DNA of 64,000 nt from Isoetes taiwanensis (GCA_021234155.1 JAJEKV010000173.1:62001-126000), one strand, 5' to 3'. Shown: positions 1-11,770, counted from the stretch's first letter. A program made the numbers and translations. The notes: generated from the letters alone by a model not told the origin.

Positions 1-544
1 TAAATATTCTAAGACCAGATATTCTAATGGGAGGGGGGCAAAAGGACGCTATGTAAGCAAAGGGAAATGTAAATAGGCCTATTCCGGATAGGGATTAGAA
101 GCATAAAATCAGCATGTGGCTGGCTACCCTTGACTCTATTTTTTTAGATATTCTAATCGGATAGTTGAGTTGTGGAGGCTGCCACGTGGCCAAATTCAAG
201 TGGTTGAACAATATTCTGGATAGGTCCAACTTTCGAAGCGAACTAAGGTGGAAGCGAACTAAGGCATTGCCTGTTGCCTTTATCCTCAAGAAGATAGTCT
301 AAACTAAAGGTTGGAGGCCCTTGGACTGCCACATAGCCTTGTGCTTAGTGAGGCTCGCCCCTCCACATCCAAACAGTATGAATCTTTTATAGTCATCTAG
401 ATGATCATCAATAGACATCATATTATCATACCACTGAAGAGTACGAAGTGGGTTAGCCTCATGAGATGATATGATAGACTTCTTCCTAGCTGCCTTCTTC
501 CAATTGACATGTTGCTTTAGAGCACTAAAAATTAGGACCATCAA
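1..544. other. no gene recognised
   Basis: Only short fragments are open in any frame. An 81-codon minus-strand stretch at 299-544 lies directly downstream of the DUF4283-like remnant at 545-1540 and may be its decayed 3' part, but I recognise nothing in it. No poly-A tract or target-site duplication marking an element end is visible before the window edge. Confidence 0.5.
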
Positions 545-1540
545 CTATAACAACCTTAGAATCACAATAAGAAGAAGCATCAAGTTGAAGAATAGAAGGA
601 ACAATCGGTGCAACTGATGATGCTGCGGGTGACACCACAGGAAGTGGAGGTAGAACATCTTCTGTAGCCGAGGAATGCAAAACAACCAGAGAAAATATTG
701 ATCATGAAGAAATAATAATGGGAGCTTGAACTTAAGAAGACGGGGAAGTTGAACAGATGCCTGAGACACACGAGGGTCTCGATAGAAGCTAGTAAAGGCT
801 TCCTTATCGGGAAACAAGCGAGCCAATTCTGGACTATTCAAAAGCTTAAGATCTAACTTCTTATACCAAGATCCACTCTTTACCACTATACAATCCGGTA
901 AAGGCGACACCGGCATAGAAACACAATTAGACCATTCATGATAGAGTGTGAAATATAAACTCCAAGCCCAGTTGGAATTGCTACTAAAAATTGATGAGCC
1001 ATTAGATCTAGAGGAATATTAGATATCGAGAACTAGCAAGGCATCTTTAATGCTCGAACCATATCTGATGTAAAACCTAGCGAATAATACTAGTACATTA
1101 TATATTTCGCACCAAGTGGATCAATCACTCTGGACGCCAAAGAGTCCACTGCAACACTATGCAACTTGATCGATTGAAGCAACTTCCTTATCTCTCTGAA
1201 TAAGGCTCGGGCATCCGCTCAAGTCGGCAGCATGTTCTCTAATGATGCTGTCAGTTGTAATAGCTAGGTAGAGCAACTTGTTGTCGTCCCACTCTTCCAA
1301 GTTCAGCTCCTTCATAAGCTCGAACTGGCAGGTGACAATGTCCTTTTGATTGCAGAACAATAGAACATCCTTAGTTGTTTACCAGAAGAAATAGGTGTAC
1401 AATTGGAAAGGGCTAATATTTTGGCTTCTCTGGCTATTTCATCTAGCATAAATTTTTTGGCCACCACTTTTTCTAGAAGTCTAACAACTATTTCCTTGCT
1501 CTTGATGCCCAATAATTGTGTCCAGGGCATAATGCTCATG
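545..1540 (-). pseudogene. DUF4283-like retroelement ORF1 remnant
   Basis: This minus-strand stretch is broken by stops and frame changes but aligns by eye with the better-preserved copy at 32614-34204. Shared blocks in order are a 'VVAKKF' stretch near 1460 resembling the DUF4283 start, a 'LKMPC' block near 1050 matching 'LRMPC' in the other copy, and 'VVKSGSWYKKLDLKLLNSPE' against 'VVKSGPLFFKYKLRPLNGPK' near 860. DUF4283 proteins are the gag-like first ORF of many plant LINEs and bind nucleic acid. No reverse transcriptase lies next to it, and its ends are not defined. It diverges enough from the second copy to be a separate subfamily member. A host-derived DUF4283 gene cannot be excluded. 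Confidence 0.5.
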
Positions 1541-1725
1541 TTCTTCTGCTTTGACTCAACATTTTTTTTTTTGTTTTTTTGCAGAAGTTGCTCTGTCTTT
1601 TGTCTAGCTCTTCTTCCTCAAACATGCAAAAGATTCTCTCTTGCAAGTCCCAAACCTAAAAAGAGACTTCGAGCAATAGAAATTCATCCCAAGAATACAA
1701 CAAACGGTCCTAGAATCTAGACTTC

Positions 1726-1925
1726 GAACGGTATAAATTTATATCGAAGCTTTGAGCAGTATAAATTTTTTTCAAGCTTGAAGCGGTATAATTATATACC
1801 GCTTGAAGTCTAGAGTGACCTATTTTCTAACCTAGACTTAGAGCGATAGTAATTTATACTGCAACCTGAAGTGGTATAGATTGTGACCGTGACTTTCAGC
1901 GGTGTAATTTTATAACGAAGTTATT
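1726..1925. repeat. degenerate short repeat array around GGTATAAATTTATATC
   Basis: Five to six diverged units of roughly 30-40 bp alternate 'cttgaagcggtata' or similar with AT-rich palindromic 'tataaatttata'. Single copies of the same core recur at about 2777-2792 and 21261-21276. Units differ by several bases, so this is an old array, not a microsatellite. Confidence 0.55.
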
Positions 1926-1981
1926 TATACTTATGTTATAAAAATGCAAGCAAAGGGCTGTGAAGAGTAAAGTACTTACTT

Positions 1982-2713
1982 GTCTATCCCTGAAGGCAAG
2001 CTGGAAGTACTTGTCATCTTGTTTAATGGCTATGTATGGCTTTTTTTCTGAGTTGTAACTGAGGCAACACTCTGTGGCACAGGCCTCACGAAGTTCTTGG
2101 AGTTTATTTTTCTGCTTCTTGAAATCTTCACCGTATTGACTTCTGAACTCAACATACTCATGAAGTGTATTTTGTTTATTAGGTTGTGTGCCACCAAGAA
2201 TATAATAAATGTAATCCTCAAAGTCTATTTTTTTGTAGTCTATCATCACCACAAGTCTGCCATCACCTCAAATCTACCATTACTACAAGTGGCAACACAT
2301 GAACATGTGGATTTCTCCGCATTCTCTGCTTTAGAATTGCCACACGTGCAATGTACAATTTTCTTACTTGTAGAAATCTAATGCCATCTTCGTTCTTTGG
2401 AGGCCTCTTGATCGTGCTTATAGAAAGAGAAATTGTCTGTTTAAGCCGCTTCATTTCACTGTCTGTTTAAGCCGCTGGACTGCCAGATGGTCTTAGCACG
2501 ATGAGCACCAGGTGCTTTCTTGAGGGCGTCTACAAATTCCTCTATGGTCACTGCCTTGGCTGTTCTTGGTTTCTTTGCTGCCTTCATCTTTGAAGGTGTT
2601 GATTTCCACTTACTAGGCAGTATAACCTCTTCCTCCTTGACCTCTTCTTCTTTAAACTCACTCTCTTTTTCAGGGTCGTCTTTGGCAACAGGGTACCATA
2701 TGCCCTTTTCCAT
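1982..2713 (-). CDS. unrecognised lysine-rich putative exons
   Basis: Two coding-like stretches lie in the same direction. The upstream one (2713-2456) encodes a lysine- and glutamate-rich segment ('KKPRTAKAVTIEEFVDALKK'). The downstream one (2252 to about 1982) encodes 'DYKKIDFEDYIYYILGGTQP' and ends at a good donor, CAA|GTAAGT. A short stretch between them (2454-2263) also ends at a CAA|GTAAGA donor. This pattern suggests exons of one minus-strand gene, but phases were not reconciled and no domain is recognised. A 19-bp stretch 'actgtctgtttaagccgct' is nearly duplicated at about 2431 and 2459, which may have broken the reading frame. A decayed transposon gene is equally possible. Confidence 0.27.
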
Positions 2714-2799
2714 AATCTTGTCCTCGCAAAGATAACAGATGCCTTGTCCTGCAGTTAAAGTACCTATTCAGTCTCGAGACGATATAAATTTATATCAAA

Positions 2800-2945
2800 C
2801 GAAAAAAATGTCGGCCTGATATTTTGGCGTTTTCATCTCGTTTTTTAAAAGTGAAAACTGGTGTTGATGCGATGTTGATTTTTGGTGCCGGAAATTCGCC
2901 GGATAAGGCTTGGAACGCCTGAAATATCAGGCCGAATTTTTCCTC
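2800..2945. mobile_element. small foldback element (MITE-like)
   Basis: Imperfect terminal inverted repeats: 'cggcctgatattttggcg' at 2812-2829 pairs with 'cgcctgaaatatcaggccg' at 2916-2934, and complementarity continues into A/T-rich ends, giving arms of about 29 bp around a centre with CCGG motifs. No convincing target duplication was found. Confidence 0.5.
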
Positions 2946-2952
2946 GTCAAGG

Positions 2953-3024
2953 AATTCCTGCCGGCATAAAATTTCAGGGCCCTCGCCAAGGCTTTCGCCC
3001 CGAAATTTTATGCCGGCAGGAATT
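2953..3024. repeat. 27-bp inverted repeat with short loop
   Basis: The arm at 2953-2979 (starts aattcctgccggcataaaat) is the reverse complement of 2998-3024 with one mismatch, leaving an 18-base loop. It lies eight bases from the foldback element before it, and both share CCGG-rich ends, so the two may be parts of one foldback family. Confidence 0.75.
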
Positions 3025-3155
3025 ATCTATTCCAAAATAGAGTCAGAGCACTGAGGTATTGCACTTACAAAACATAGGTTGTTATTCTCGTGAATATACT
3101 CAAGCTTGCACATGCTTTTAAGCAGCATTTGAGAGTTAAGTAGTCGACCTCCTTG

Positions 3156-3485
3156 TCAGTTGTTCAGGGTTTTCATTAAAATTTTATTTTCATTCTTTGT
3201 TGCAGTCAAGCTACACATTTCTCCAGCTGCAACATATTTGTTTACTTTGAATTTGCCCTTTCCTATCTTATTATAAAGAAAGAGGTAGACTTTAGAGGGG
3301 GAACTACCTCTTGTGCCCCTGTGCATGAACCAGGTAGTGTCCTTCATGTCGAAAGACCCCAACTCTTTTGCTGTTACTGTCCCTTGCCTTAAGTTCAATC
3401 TTTGAGCTGCAAAAGCACTAAAAATTAGTTCTATTCCTGATGAAATCATAATTTTAGCTACGAATTTGTCTCTATTTCTAATCAA
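3156..3485 (-). CDS. unrecognised 109-codon ORF
   Basis: A minus-strand reading frame with balanced composition ('SFDMKDTTWFMHRGTRGSSP', 'KGKFKVNKYVAAGEMCSL'). I recognise no domain. It lies upstream of, and in the same direction as, the lysine-rich exons at 1982-2713 and could be an earlier exon of the same gene. No clear splice boundary supports this. Chance openness in AT-rich DNA is a real alternative. Confidence 0.22.
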   Translation of the reverse strand: MIRNRDKFVAKIMISSGIELIFSAFAAQRLNLRQGTVTAKELGSFDMKDTTWFMHRGTRGSSPSKVYLFLYNKIGKGKFKVNKYVAAGEMCSLTATKNENKILMKTLNN

Positions 3486-5274
3486 AGAAAAGAGTCAATT
3501 AGGTTCATTGGGACACTTATTTTGCTCTTCTTTTCCTACAAAACAATAGAATTAAAAAAAAAAAAAAAATCCTTCAAGTCAATAAAGACCTTCGTCTTAC
3601 CATTCCAATGCCTTCAGAATTTAAAGACCAATTAGCTGCCCTAAGCAAAAATAGGTGTCATTTTCCTTTAGGCCTAGACTTGATTACATGTGATATTCAG
3701 CTTCTTTAAAAACAACTTATAGAAAATAGTTCCAAGGACAAGACAGATGCAATTGCAGAAACAGTGATAAAATATGATATGAACCTTGTTAAAGGTCAAT
3801 AAACATGACATTCACATCCGTGCAAGTATTCCAAACTAAATTCAAATTTAAAGAGGCATTTGGAATTTGTTGCCAAATAGTCTTATTTTAGTCATAGAAC
3901 CCAACCAGTTCGACTATAATTTTGGTGTATTTGAACCATGTTATGCATTCTACGGCAGTTGAGAGCAGCCTGCTTGCATATAACTCTCAATCTAGAAGGG
4001 TAACTGTTTGCTTGTCAATTTAGATGATTTCAAATAAATGTTTTAACTCCATTTGCATTTTTTCATCAGGAAGTATATCATATCGCATATCCTATGTACC
4101 AATAGTATGGCTTGTAAAGCTTTTCTAACAAATACAAATCTGTGCAGAATACTCAACTTATGTTTCTGATCATAAAATATCATTACCTCCAAAATGCAGA
4201 TACAATGGGCAGCTTATGCGCAAGGTTTGCATTCCTAGTGCCAACAACGAAAGCAGAAATTCAGACTTCATGTTTTTTAAGGAGAAAACAATTTTATGCA
4301 TATAAAATACAGATTTATATGTCTTCAAAGATTTTATAGACTTCACAAAATGAAAGATCAAATGTCAAAAGTCACTTCCCTTGGCCACGTATCCCATTGT
4401 TAGCCTGAAAAGGGTAAGAGTGCAAGGGCCAAAAGGTACATGTGTTGTCTCTCGGCATTTAGCCTTTCACACCTTGTAACCTGCATTAGTTCTAGCTAGA
4501 AGAATGATGCTAAATCTACTATAGACAGTGTTAATACATGTAGAATTTGAATCTTAATATGTAAGCTAATAGCCCGGTATTCACATATAATCAACAATAT
4601 GCTGCCTTATATTAAGCATTTATTGTGACAATAGGTCCAGACTATATGCAAAGCATAAAATAATTTTGCATTCCCTCATAGCAGACTAGATAAATGTTTG
4701 CCATCATATTCATAGTTATCATAGGCTCTGCAATCTTTTCTACCCATATGTAATAAAAGCAAATAATTTTTAAAGGATATTTACCACGAACAACTTATAG
4801 ACGTTCTTCTTCAGATCTACAGCTATTCATTTACAAAAATGCAAAACAGCATCTCATTAAGAGTTTGTTGAAGATGGAAAAATTTTATCCATGGCTTCAG
4901 TTCTGGTGCTACTTCCAGCTTGCTCCATGGCATGCATATGTTAGATTGCGTATCAGATTTCTTACTCAGGGTTCTGACCAACAGCTTCTATTTCACTATA
5001 GCAGATCCGGCAGTAACTCAACTAACTGCTGGCAAGAAGAAATACAATATCTTGCTTCTGGGTAGGATTTTGCCAAGCCAGACGGCTCAATCGTAGCCAG
5101 ACGGCTTTAATGCCTTCATATTTTTTTCCAGAGCATGATTTTTGGAGCACATAGCATTTTCAAATAGATTCAAGGCCATAACTCAGAACACATCTTCAAG
5201 CAAGAAACTTGTAAAAGCACTAACAGATTCAAAATGTGGCGGACAGATAGAGCAATTCTAAGCAGTCAATTGCT
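3486..5274. other. no gene recognised; AT-rich
   Basis: No coding stretch with recognisable features. An A tract lies at about 3555-3569. About 80 bp around 4390-4470, containing 'gggccaaaaggtaca', resembles 34978-35050, so a low-copy repeat fragment is likely. No termini could be defined. Confidence 0.5.
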
Positions 5275-5279
5275 GATTA

Positions 5280-5857
5280 TGATGGGAAGTGATTATGTAA
5301 TATTTGTGCTGGAACATACTCTCAACCTAACTGTGATCGAATATCTGATCAAGGGTAAATTTTGATCTTGAAACAAGGTTATAAGTGATAATATTCGTAG
5401 TGGTTAAACCATTGGTTCGAATAACCATGGTAAGAAAAGGGAAATACATTGGTGAGTTATTTGTTTTATTTAGTATGAACCTTGGGAAATACTAAGGTCG
5501 AATAAAATGGAGGCAAGGAGATTTTCGAAAATGGAAAGCAGAGAACGGCAAGGAGATGATCAGATCGGTCCGGTTACAATAATGCTGGATCGATCTCTAT
5601 AAATTAAGTTGGAATGATCCGGTTATACATTGAGTTGATCGGAGATCTAATGTCTTTGTAAGTGCTTGGGCTGTCGGGTTCATATGATATAATCCAGCAT
5701 TGGTTCTTGCTTGATATTTAAACTTTGCATATATCTAGACCATTGGTTAAAACATAGTGGTTCTTGCTTGTTAAAGGTTTAATGCTTTGAATTCAAAGGA
5801 GATTATGCAATAAGGTTGTGCAAGTTGTCTCTAGATCTAGAAATCAAATTTCCTTCA
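5280..5857 (+). repeat. copia 5' LTR
   Basis: A 578-bp LTR beginning TGATGGGAAG and ending TTCA, nearly identical to the copy at 20172-20746. It contains TATA-like 'ctctataaatt' near 5594, a plausible promoter for the element. It should supply the transcription start and R region, but their borders are not visible. Confidence 0.95.
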
Positions 5858-5870
5858 TTGGTATCAGAGC
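5858..5870 (+). promoter_or_regulatory. copia primer binding site
   Basis: TTGGTATCAGAGC directly follows the 5' LTR. It matches the 3' end of plant initiator methionine tRNA, the usual primer for plant copia minus-strand DNA synthesis. Confidence 0.93.
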
Positions 5871-6135
5871 CATAATATAAACAACATTTGGAGTCTAAGT
5901 TAGATATTGGGGTACAAAAGCACCCGTCCGGACGCGCTGCTTTTCGTGCTTGGTCCGCTATGCTTGGAGGTGCTTGGAGAGCGGGAACGCGATGATCCGT
6001 TTTTAGCAAATTGCTTCCAGATCGATGACATGGCTACCCGCAAAATCAAATTCGGTACAGAATCAATTTGGCGGGGTTGTTGTGAGATGGCGTGGAGAGT
6101 GAATAGGATTTGGCTATGGCGGGAAGCATGATCCG

Positions 6136-9110
6136 GTGTTGTACCCCCGAACAGAATTTTCTTTGTGCAGCACGGTTTCCCTGGATCAATCAGCATCAAA
6201 TTTAGATGAAGAAAAGCGACTTCAAATTTTCCGGAAAATTCAAGCCGAGAGAAGAAGGCAATCTAGACAGAGGAAAAGAGATAGGGAGAGGGAGAAAGAA
6301 AATATCCAGCCTCAAGTTGACAGCGGCTTGAGTGCGAGAAGGCTTCAAGAATTGTCCAAGAATTTGGACGATTATTTCAATAATATCACAAAGCCTTTGA
6401 AAGAAGGGGATAAGGCACTAGTGGTGCACAGATTTGTGAAGAGAGTGAAGAAGAAATTGCCACTGGAGATGGATTTTGTTGATCATGATCAAAGCAAGAT
6501 CATGAAGAATGTAATTAGAAATGTTCAAGAGACACTCAATCAGCAGAAGAAACTAAGGAAGACAGATATAATGCAAGCAAGAAAGTCCACATTGCAAATG
6601 GTATCTTCAACAGCAAACAAAACCAACTAGTCTGCATGTATCAAAATCTGTTATTGCAGCAACCAGAAGAAGAGTAATAGCAGAACAAGAATGTGGCCCG
6701 TGGTCAATGTTTTCAAGGAAAAAGAGATCAGATGCAATAACTGATGAGGTTAAGAATTCTGTTTACAAGTTCTGGACAGAAAACACAAGAGTCTCACCAT
6801 ACAGAAAGCATGTGAGAAAGTTTGTTACAAAAGATGGTGAAAAAATTGATCATCCAATACAACTGCTTGAAATTTCTCAGGTAATTATTATGCTTTATAT
6901 GTTTTACCACTTGTTCTGCTTTACTATATTGCTGCTTTTAATTTTTTTTGGAACTCTGTATTTCTGCTTTGTTTATAGTTGCAATTTTACATGGCCTTCA
7001 AAAATGAATTCAATGAAATGAAGATTTCACAGCGCACATTTGAATTGCTGAAGCCATCTTTTGTGAGGCGTTTAAAAGAAAGAGAGACCTGTTACTGCCA
7101 ATATCACATGCACTTTGAGTATGTGATGCAAGCACTCAACAAAATCAGAACAGATCCAAATGGGGTGCACAAAGAATGCAATTGTAATTGTGTTGTTTGT
7201 GGTGATGGTAACTTCTGTAGTGCCAAGAACCATATTTATAAATCCACTAGTGATTTTTGGAGGCAAATGGTCTGCTCTAAAGAAGAAGATGGAGAATGGC
7301 ACAAACATCAATGTCTGCAGTTGGCATGCAAAGATTGTGGGCTGAAAAGGTACTCTTAAGTTTGTCTCTTCAATGTTATGATGTTTAAAGATATTACTGC
7401 TCAGTAACTTTAATTGTGGTGTTATAAACAGGTTTGCTTTTTGTCCTAAGGAGAAGATGGAAACTGATTACAAGGTGGAGTGGAAACAGTTTGAAAAGGT
7501 ATTCTGTTTGACTTAATTAAATTGTGCTCGTGGAACAAGCTTTTTAAACAAACTGCAAACTGACAGAAATGTTCATGGTCTGAAATCAGCAAGAAGTTGG
7601 ATACATGAAGGAGACTACCAAGAAAAAAATGGAGGGAGAAAACCAGCAAAAGTAACAAGACTTGCATACAAGAATGAGAGTCTGCCCCAGTTCATGAAGC
7701 ATGCCTCCAAGACAATGGTATAATTTGTCACACACAATTATGTGGCACACTGGCAGGCAAAGCAATTCAGGATGTGTTTGGATACCTTTCCTGAAGATGC
7801 AATTGTCTCTGTAATTGACTTTGCTGAAAATTACAGTTTTAAAATTCAGAGGGAGGCACAATCTTGCCACTGGCACACGGACCAGGCCTCAATTCTGGTT
7901 CATATCACATATAGACATGCAACCCAAGCTGAGATAGAGGAGATGGAAGTTAAAGAGGCAGAGCAAAGAGAAGCAGAGCGGGATAAGCTGAAAAGAAAGA
8001 AGAAGACAAGTCAGGAGACCATCAGCACTAATCAGAGGAGAATTATAAAGGAAGTGCAATTTTATATTTCAGATGACAGGGAGCATAGCACTGAGTTTGT
8101 ACATCATTGCTTGAAAGTACATGCTGACTGGCTTAGAGCACAGAACATTGAGTACAAGAAACATATTTTTTGGAATGATGGTTGCACATCCCAGTTTAAA
8201 GGAGCAAGGCCTTTCTGGTATTTAGGAAGGAACTATGTGTGTAGTGAAGGAATTGAGTATGAGTGGAATTTCTTTGCCAGTTCTCATGGCAAAGGAGAAC
8301 ATGATGGACAAGGTGCAATATTGAAAAGGGTTTTGGCAAGAGAGCAATTGAAGTATGAGTCCTGGAAATTGGAGCGTGCCAAAGACATTGTCGATTTCAT
8401 GAACTGGTACATGATGAACAATCCACCAGACCCTCATATAAGAAGGTAAATTCTTGTTTTTTCTTAGATTTTTCTTAGACTTGAAGTTGCATGAATCTGT
8501 TTTATATTGCAGGTTCTTTTGGCATATTGATCCCCAAAGTGTAGACAAATCTGAAAGGAAGGAGTGGAAAACACTATGTGGGAGCTCTAAACTTCATTGC
8601 ATCAGACCATGTGACAAAAAGAACCCTGCAAAAGTTGCTTACAGGTGCCTCTCTTGCTATTGTTCCTATTGCTTTCATGGTAAAAGGGATGATTGCACGA
8701 ACAAAGCACGTTTGGAAGCATGGCTCACAGCAGAACTGAAACCAAAGATGAATTCTGTTGCTGGAGAAACATCCACAGCTAATTCTGCTGCCCGTTTTTT
8801 CTGCTTTTGCTTCGAAGAAGCAGAAGTTGAGTTTTTAGATGTACACTGGCTCTTTCCTGGCATATTCTTTCTTATACTCTTTATAATTCGTTATCAATGA
8901 AAACTAACAAATTCTTTGCTGCACAAATGTTCCTTGTCCTCACAGCTTTAAAAGAAAAGCTGCTAGGTCTGCTTTTCATACTTATGCTTTGTCTGCTTAC
9001 ATGCTTTCTATTTTCAGTTAACTATTACAGACTTGATGAACTTCTGGAAAACAGACTTGATGGACATGGAAAACAGATTGCAAGTTTACAAATGAACAAA
9101 GTTTACAAAT
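6136..9110 (+). CDS. putative RNase-H-fold transposase, multi-exon
   Basis: Exons can be followed by splice signals: about 6136-6600 (basic, coiled), 6707-6880 ending CAG|GTAATT, 6979-7350, 7432-7499, 7567-8445 and 8512-8900. A cysteine/histidine cluster ('CNCNCVVCGDGNFCSAKNH') precedes the core. Candidate acidic catalytic residues are in 'DFAENYSF' (about 7821), 'WNDGCTSQFKG' (about 8175) and 'SSHGKGEHDGQG' (about 8280), followed by a second cysteine cluster ('CLSCYCSYCFHGKRDDC'). Spacing fits a DD(E/D) integrase fold; that is inference. An in-frame TAA near 7722 and an uncertain join near 6600-6660 suggest either an unrecognised intron or inactivation. It presumably mobilises the surrounding element. 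It could be an accessory protein instead of the catalytic one. Confidence 0.65.
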
Positions 9111-9301
9111 GATGATCTGCACAAGTGTAGGTAAATGCCTGAAACCTTGAATTTACATTAATATCCGTTCTGTTACAAAAGTGTACAGCTATGTACTCAT
9201 ATCCAGTCTTCACAAAGAAACAACTGTTATATCTTAAGTTTCATCTTAAGTTACATGAAGTTCTTAATTTACATCTCAAAGTCAGTATCTTCAATGTGGG
9301 T

Positions 9302-10653
9302 CTAATCTTGTGTTATTTCTTCTCTTGCAGTTTCCTCCTGTTTATCGGTATCTTCAATGTTGGTCTGATCAGTATCTTCAATGTTGGTCTGATCAGGCTC
9401 TTCAATGTTGGTCTGATCAGTATGGAGAATCTGTGTTGTTTCTTCTCTTGGATGTTCATCCTGTTCATTTACAACAATATCAGCTGCAACACCAACAATA
9501 TCTTTCACCAATTGCATGCTTCCCTCAATTGCTACTTTCCATCTTGCAAGTTCTTTCAAGTGGTCAACAGTAAGCTTGAGTATGTTGATGTCTACTTCCT
9601 TGACCACATCAACATGAAGCTGCTGGTGCAACCACTTTTGAGGATTCTTTGAATGAAGCCAAGTGTGCAAACATGCTTTTATGTAGTTGAATACCTTATC
9701 ATTTTCCTCATTGTCAAAGCTCTCAACTATTAAGCATGTGTCTGGTGGGGACAAGAAAGTCTTGCACAAAGAGTCATCCACAAGGGACCGCCATATTTAG
9801 AGTCTGGGATGTGGTATTTTCGGACTTTTTTTGTGGTATTTCTGGCCACCCATTATCAGCCACTGTAACTTCACAGTTTCAAGCCCAGAATCATCTGTTT
9901 TGGGGCATTTTTGGATCAATCCGGCTCTATCTGGGCTCAAATCGCTTCCTCTCTTCATCAAACTAACGTTAAAGAGGCAGACAAAGTGATTAGAAGGGCT
10001 TTTGAAGCAGTTCAAGCCGTCCACGGAGATGCAAGAACGATCCGACCAAAGATTTCAGCTCCGCCGCGCAGTTTCGCGCTTGGTTTTTGGCCAGAAATAC
10101 CACTTTTTGGCTAGAAATACCACCCTTTTGGCCGGAAATACCATTTTTTTTGGCCGGAAATACCACCTGGCTGATAACGGATGTCCAGAAATACCACCAA
10201 GAAAGTCCGGAAATACCACATCCCAGACTCTAAATACGGACGTCCATCCACAAGCACAACATCATGTACATCATTAAAAGCTGTGTAAACTTTGACAATT
10301 GGCTTCATAAATACTGGTTTGGTTGCACTGCCTGGAAACATGAAAGGCAGCACCTCACATTCATTCTGACCCCAAATGAATTTGAATTTAGCAATGTAGT
10401 GTGCTGGCAGAATACTGTTAAGGATTTGTATGATGTTGTGCTTGCTAGACCAAATCCCAACTTCAAATCTTTCAAAACTCCAATCCAAGAACTCTTGTAA
10501 AAAAGGTCTGCAAATAACCACTTTCCCTGCTGTGTAATACTTCTTGAGCCCTGGTGGAATCTTTACTCTTGCTCTTTTTTGGAAGGTGTTGACCAAAACT
10601 CCATTAATGTCTAAGATGACAAGTTTTTTCTTTTCTAAATCCTTCTGCAACAT
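9302..10653 (-). pseudogene. HAD-fold (NIF/FCP1-like) protein split by a MITE
   Basis: The N-terminal part (10653 to about 10245) starts with ATG and has HAD motif I as 'LVILDINGVLV'. 'VGIWSS' follows near residue 67, matching the NIF/CTD-phosphatase pattern around motif II. The reading frame enters the MITE (9785-10244) inside 'VVLVD', the motif III region, and resumes on the other side as 'DDSLCKTF' through to 9302. The C-terminus carries three near-identical 8-residue repeats 'TDQTNIED'. Motif I has DxN in place of the usual DxD, so phosphatase activity is doubtful and the fold may serve binding. The gene is the last of four leftward genes in the transposon. Its relation to transposition is unknown. 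Confidence 0.72.
9785..10244. mobile_element. 460-bp MITE, MULE-like
   Basis: Ends are inverted repeats of about 40 bp sharing ATTTAGAGTCTGGGATGTGG. The flanks carry a perfect 10-bp duplication CATCCACAAG at 9775-9784 and 10245-10254, within the 9-11 bp range of Mutator-like elements. Subterminal 'ggaaataccac' repeats occur several times. No coding capacity. It interrupts the HAD gene at its third motif. Confidence 0.9.
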
Positions 10654-10814
10654 TCATAAAAAAAGAAACTTAAACATCAACATGACTTAAACATGAATTA
10701 AAAGAAGTCATTAATTAAAGAAAACAGAATTACAATATTCAAACAATGTTCTCAAACAACATTAAACAATTAAAACAGTATTTCACATACACCACAATAT
10801 GTTATGGTCTGAAA

Positions 10815-11225
10815 CTAACTCAATGACTTGATATACTGAGAAACAGAACCTGAACTACCATTTAACATTTTCAAAATAATATCAACTTGATCACCTATTT
10901 GCTTTGGTGCTTGAGGTGGCAGCTTCTTTGAGGGTCTCCCAATCTTCTTTTCGACTTTTGTTGTTGCTACCTCCATTTCAACTGCTGCTTCACCCTTACC
11001 CTTACCTTTCTCAACAGCATCTTCAGCATCTTCATTTGCTTGTTCTTCATCACTGCTTACGTGAACATCTACATGTGCAGCAGTAGAACTTTCTCCTGCA
11101 GTTGCACTCCTCAACCTGGTCTTTATGCCAATTGCAGGAACATTTTGTACAGGTTGTTCATAATATTCTTCTGAACTGCTCTCAACAACACGTGAACGTT
11201 TTATCCTTTTTTTTGCTGGCCCCAT
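10815..11225 (-). CDS. basic/acidic nuclear-type protein with AT-hook-like motif
   Basis: From the ATG at 11225 the protein begins 'MGPAKKRIKRSRVV', a likely nuclear localisation signal. It continues through serine- and glutamate-rich sequence to 'KKIGRPSKKLPP', which resembles an AT-hook or minor-groove binding core (GRP). About 136 residues, largely disordered by composition. It lies between the RING gene and the HAD gene in the same direction and may be a separate gene or one exon of a longer transcript. A DNA-binding accessory role in the transposon is inference from the motif and context. Confidence 0.5.
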   Translation of the reverse strand: MGPAKKRIKRSRVVESSSEEYYEQPVQNVPAIGIKTRLRSATAGESSTAAHVDVHVSSDEEQANEDAEDAVEKGKGKGEAAVEMEVATTKVEKKIGRPSKKLPPQAPKQIGDQVDIILKMLNGSSGSVSQYIKSLS

Positions 11226-11318
11226 ACTAAGCTGAATTACAGAACTTTGCTGCTTAGAACACAAATCAATTTAAATGAGATTAAGTTAGTTAAAACACAA
11301 ATAAGAAATATCAAAGTC

Positions 11319-11768
11319 TTACCTTCTGCAAAGCTTACAGCTTTCCTTACTTGATGCAGTAGAACCAACATTTTTTGGTGACTCAGAAGCAGGTGAAAGC
11401 ACAGGTGCCACAGGTGCTTTATTAAATAATAAAGCAGGTGAAGCCACAGGTGAAGCCACAGGTGTGACAAGATTGGAAAACTTATCAGGTGAAGCAAATC
11501 CACTAGTAGTGCCTACCTCAAATGCACTGCCTGCCTGAATCTGCAAGTCTTCTTCACCTGCAACCTCTAGACCAAGTTCCACAAAAACTTCCTTGGGAAC
11601 TTTCTTCAAACACCTGAAGCATGTCTCCTTTTCATACAAAAGCATGCAGCATGCCAAGTGATAGATATGTTCACATGGTAATGCCATACTCAATTTATAT
11701 TTTGGATTGAAGACCAATCCACATGCAGCACATGCATCTTCCATGAAACCAGGCAACCTGCTTTTCAT
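11319..11768 (-). CDS. RING-finger protein
   Basis: A 149-residue ORF starting at ATG 11768. Residues 12-55 hold a RING-like zinc pattern: C-x2-C in 'CAACG', then 'LPCEHIYHLACC', then 'CFRCLKK'. RING domains usually recruit ubiquitin-conjugating enzymes. The rest is serine/proline-rich with short 'TPVASPVASP' repeats and a final 'CKLC'. The start codon lies two bases past the stop codon of the coiled-coil ORF, so the two may be translated from different splice forms or originate from one gene. An E3 ligase carried by a DNA transposon could affect host silencing or transposase turnover, but nothing here shows this. Confidence 0.62.
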   Translation of the reverse strand: MKSRLPGFMEDACAACGLVFNPKYKLSMALPCEHIYHLACCMLLYEKETCFRCLKKVPKEVFVELGLEVAGEEDLQIQAGSAFEVGTTSGFASPDKFSNLVTPVASPVASPALLFNKAPVAPVLSPASESPKNVGSTASSKESCKLCRR

Positions 11769-11770
11769 AG

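Noticed and set aside
9310-9652. Plus-strand ORFs rich in FNVGLI repeats
   Set aside because: Antisense shadows of the TDQTNIED repeats in the HAD-like gene, which has the better coding evidence on the minus strand.
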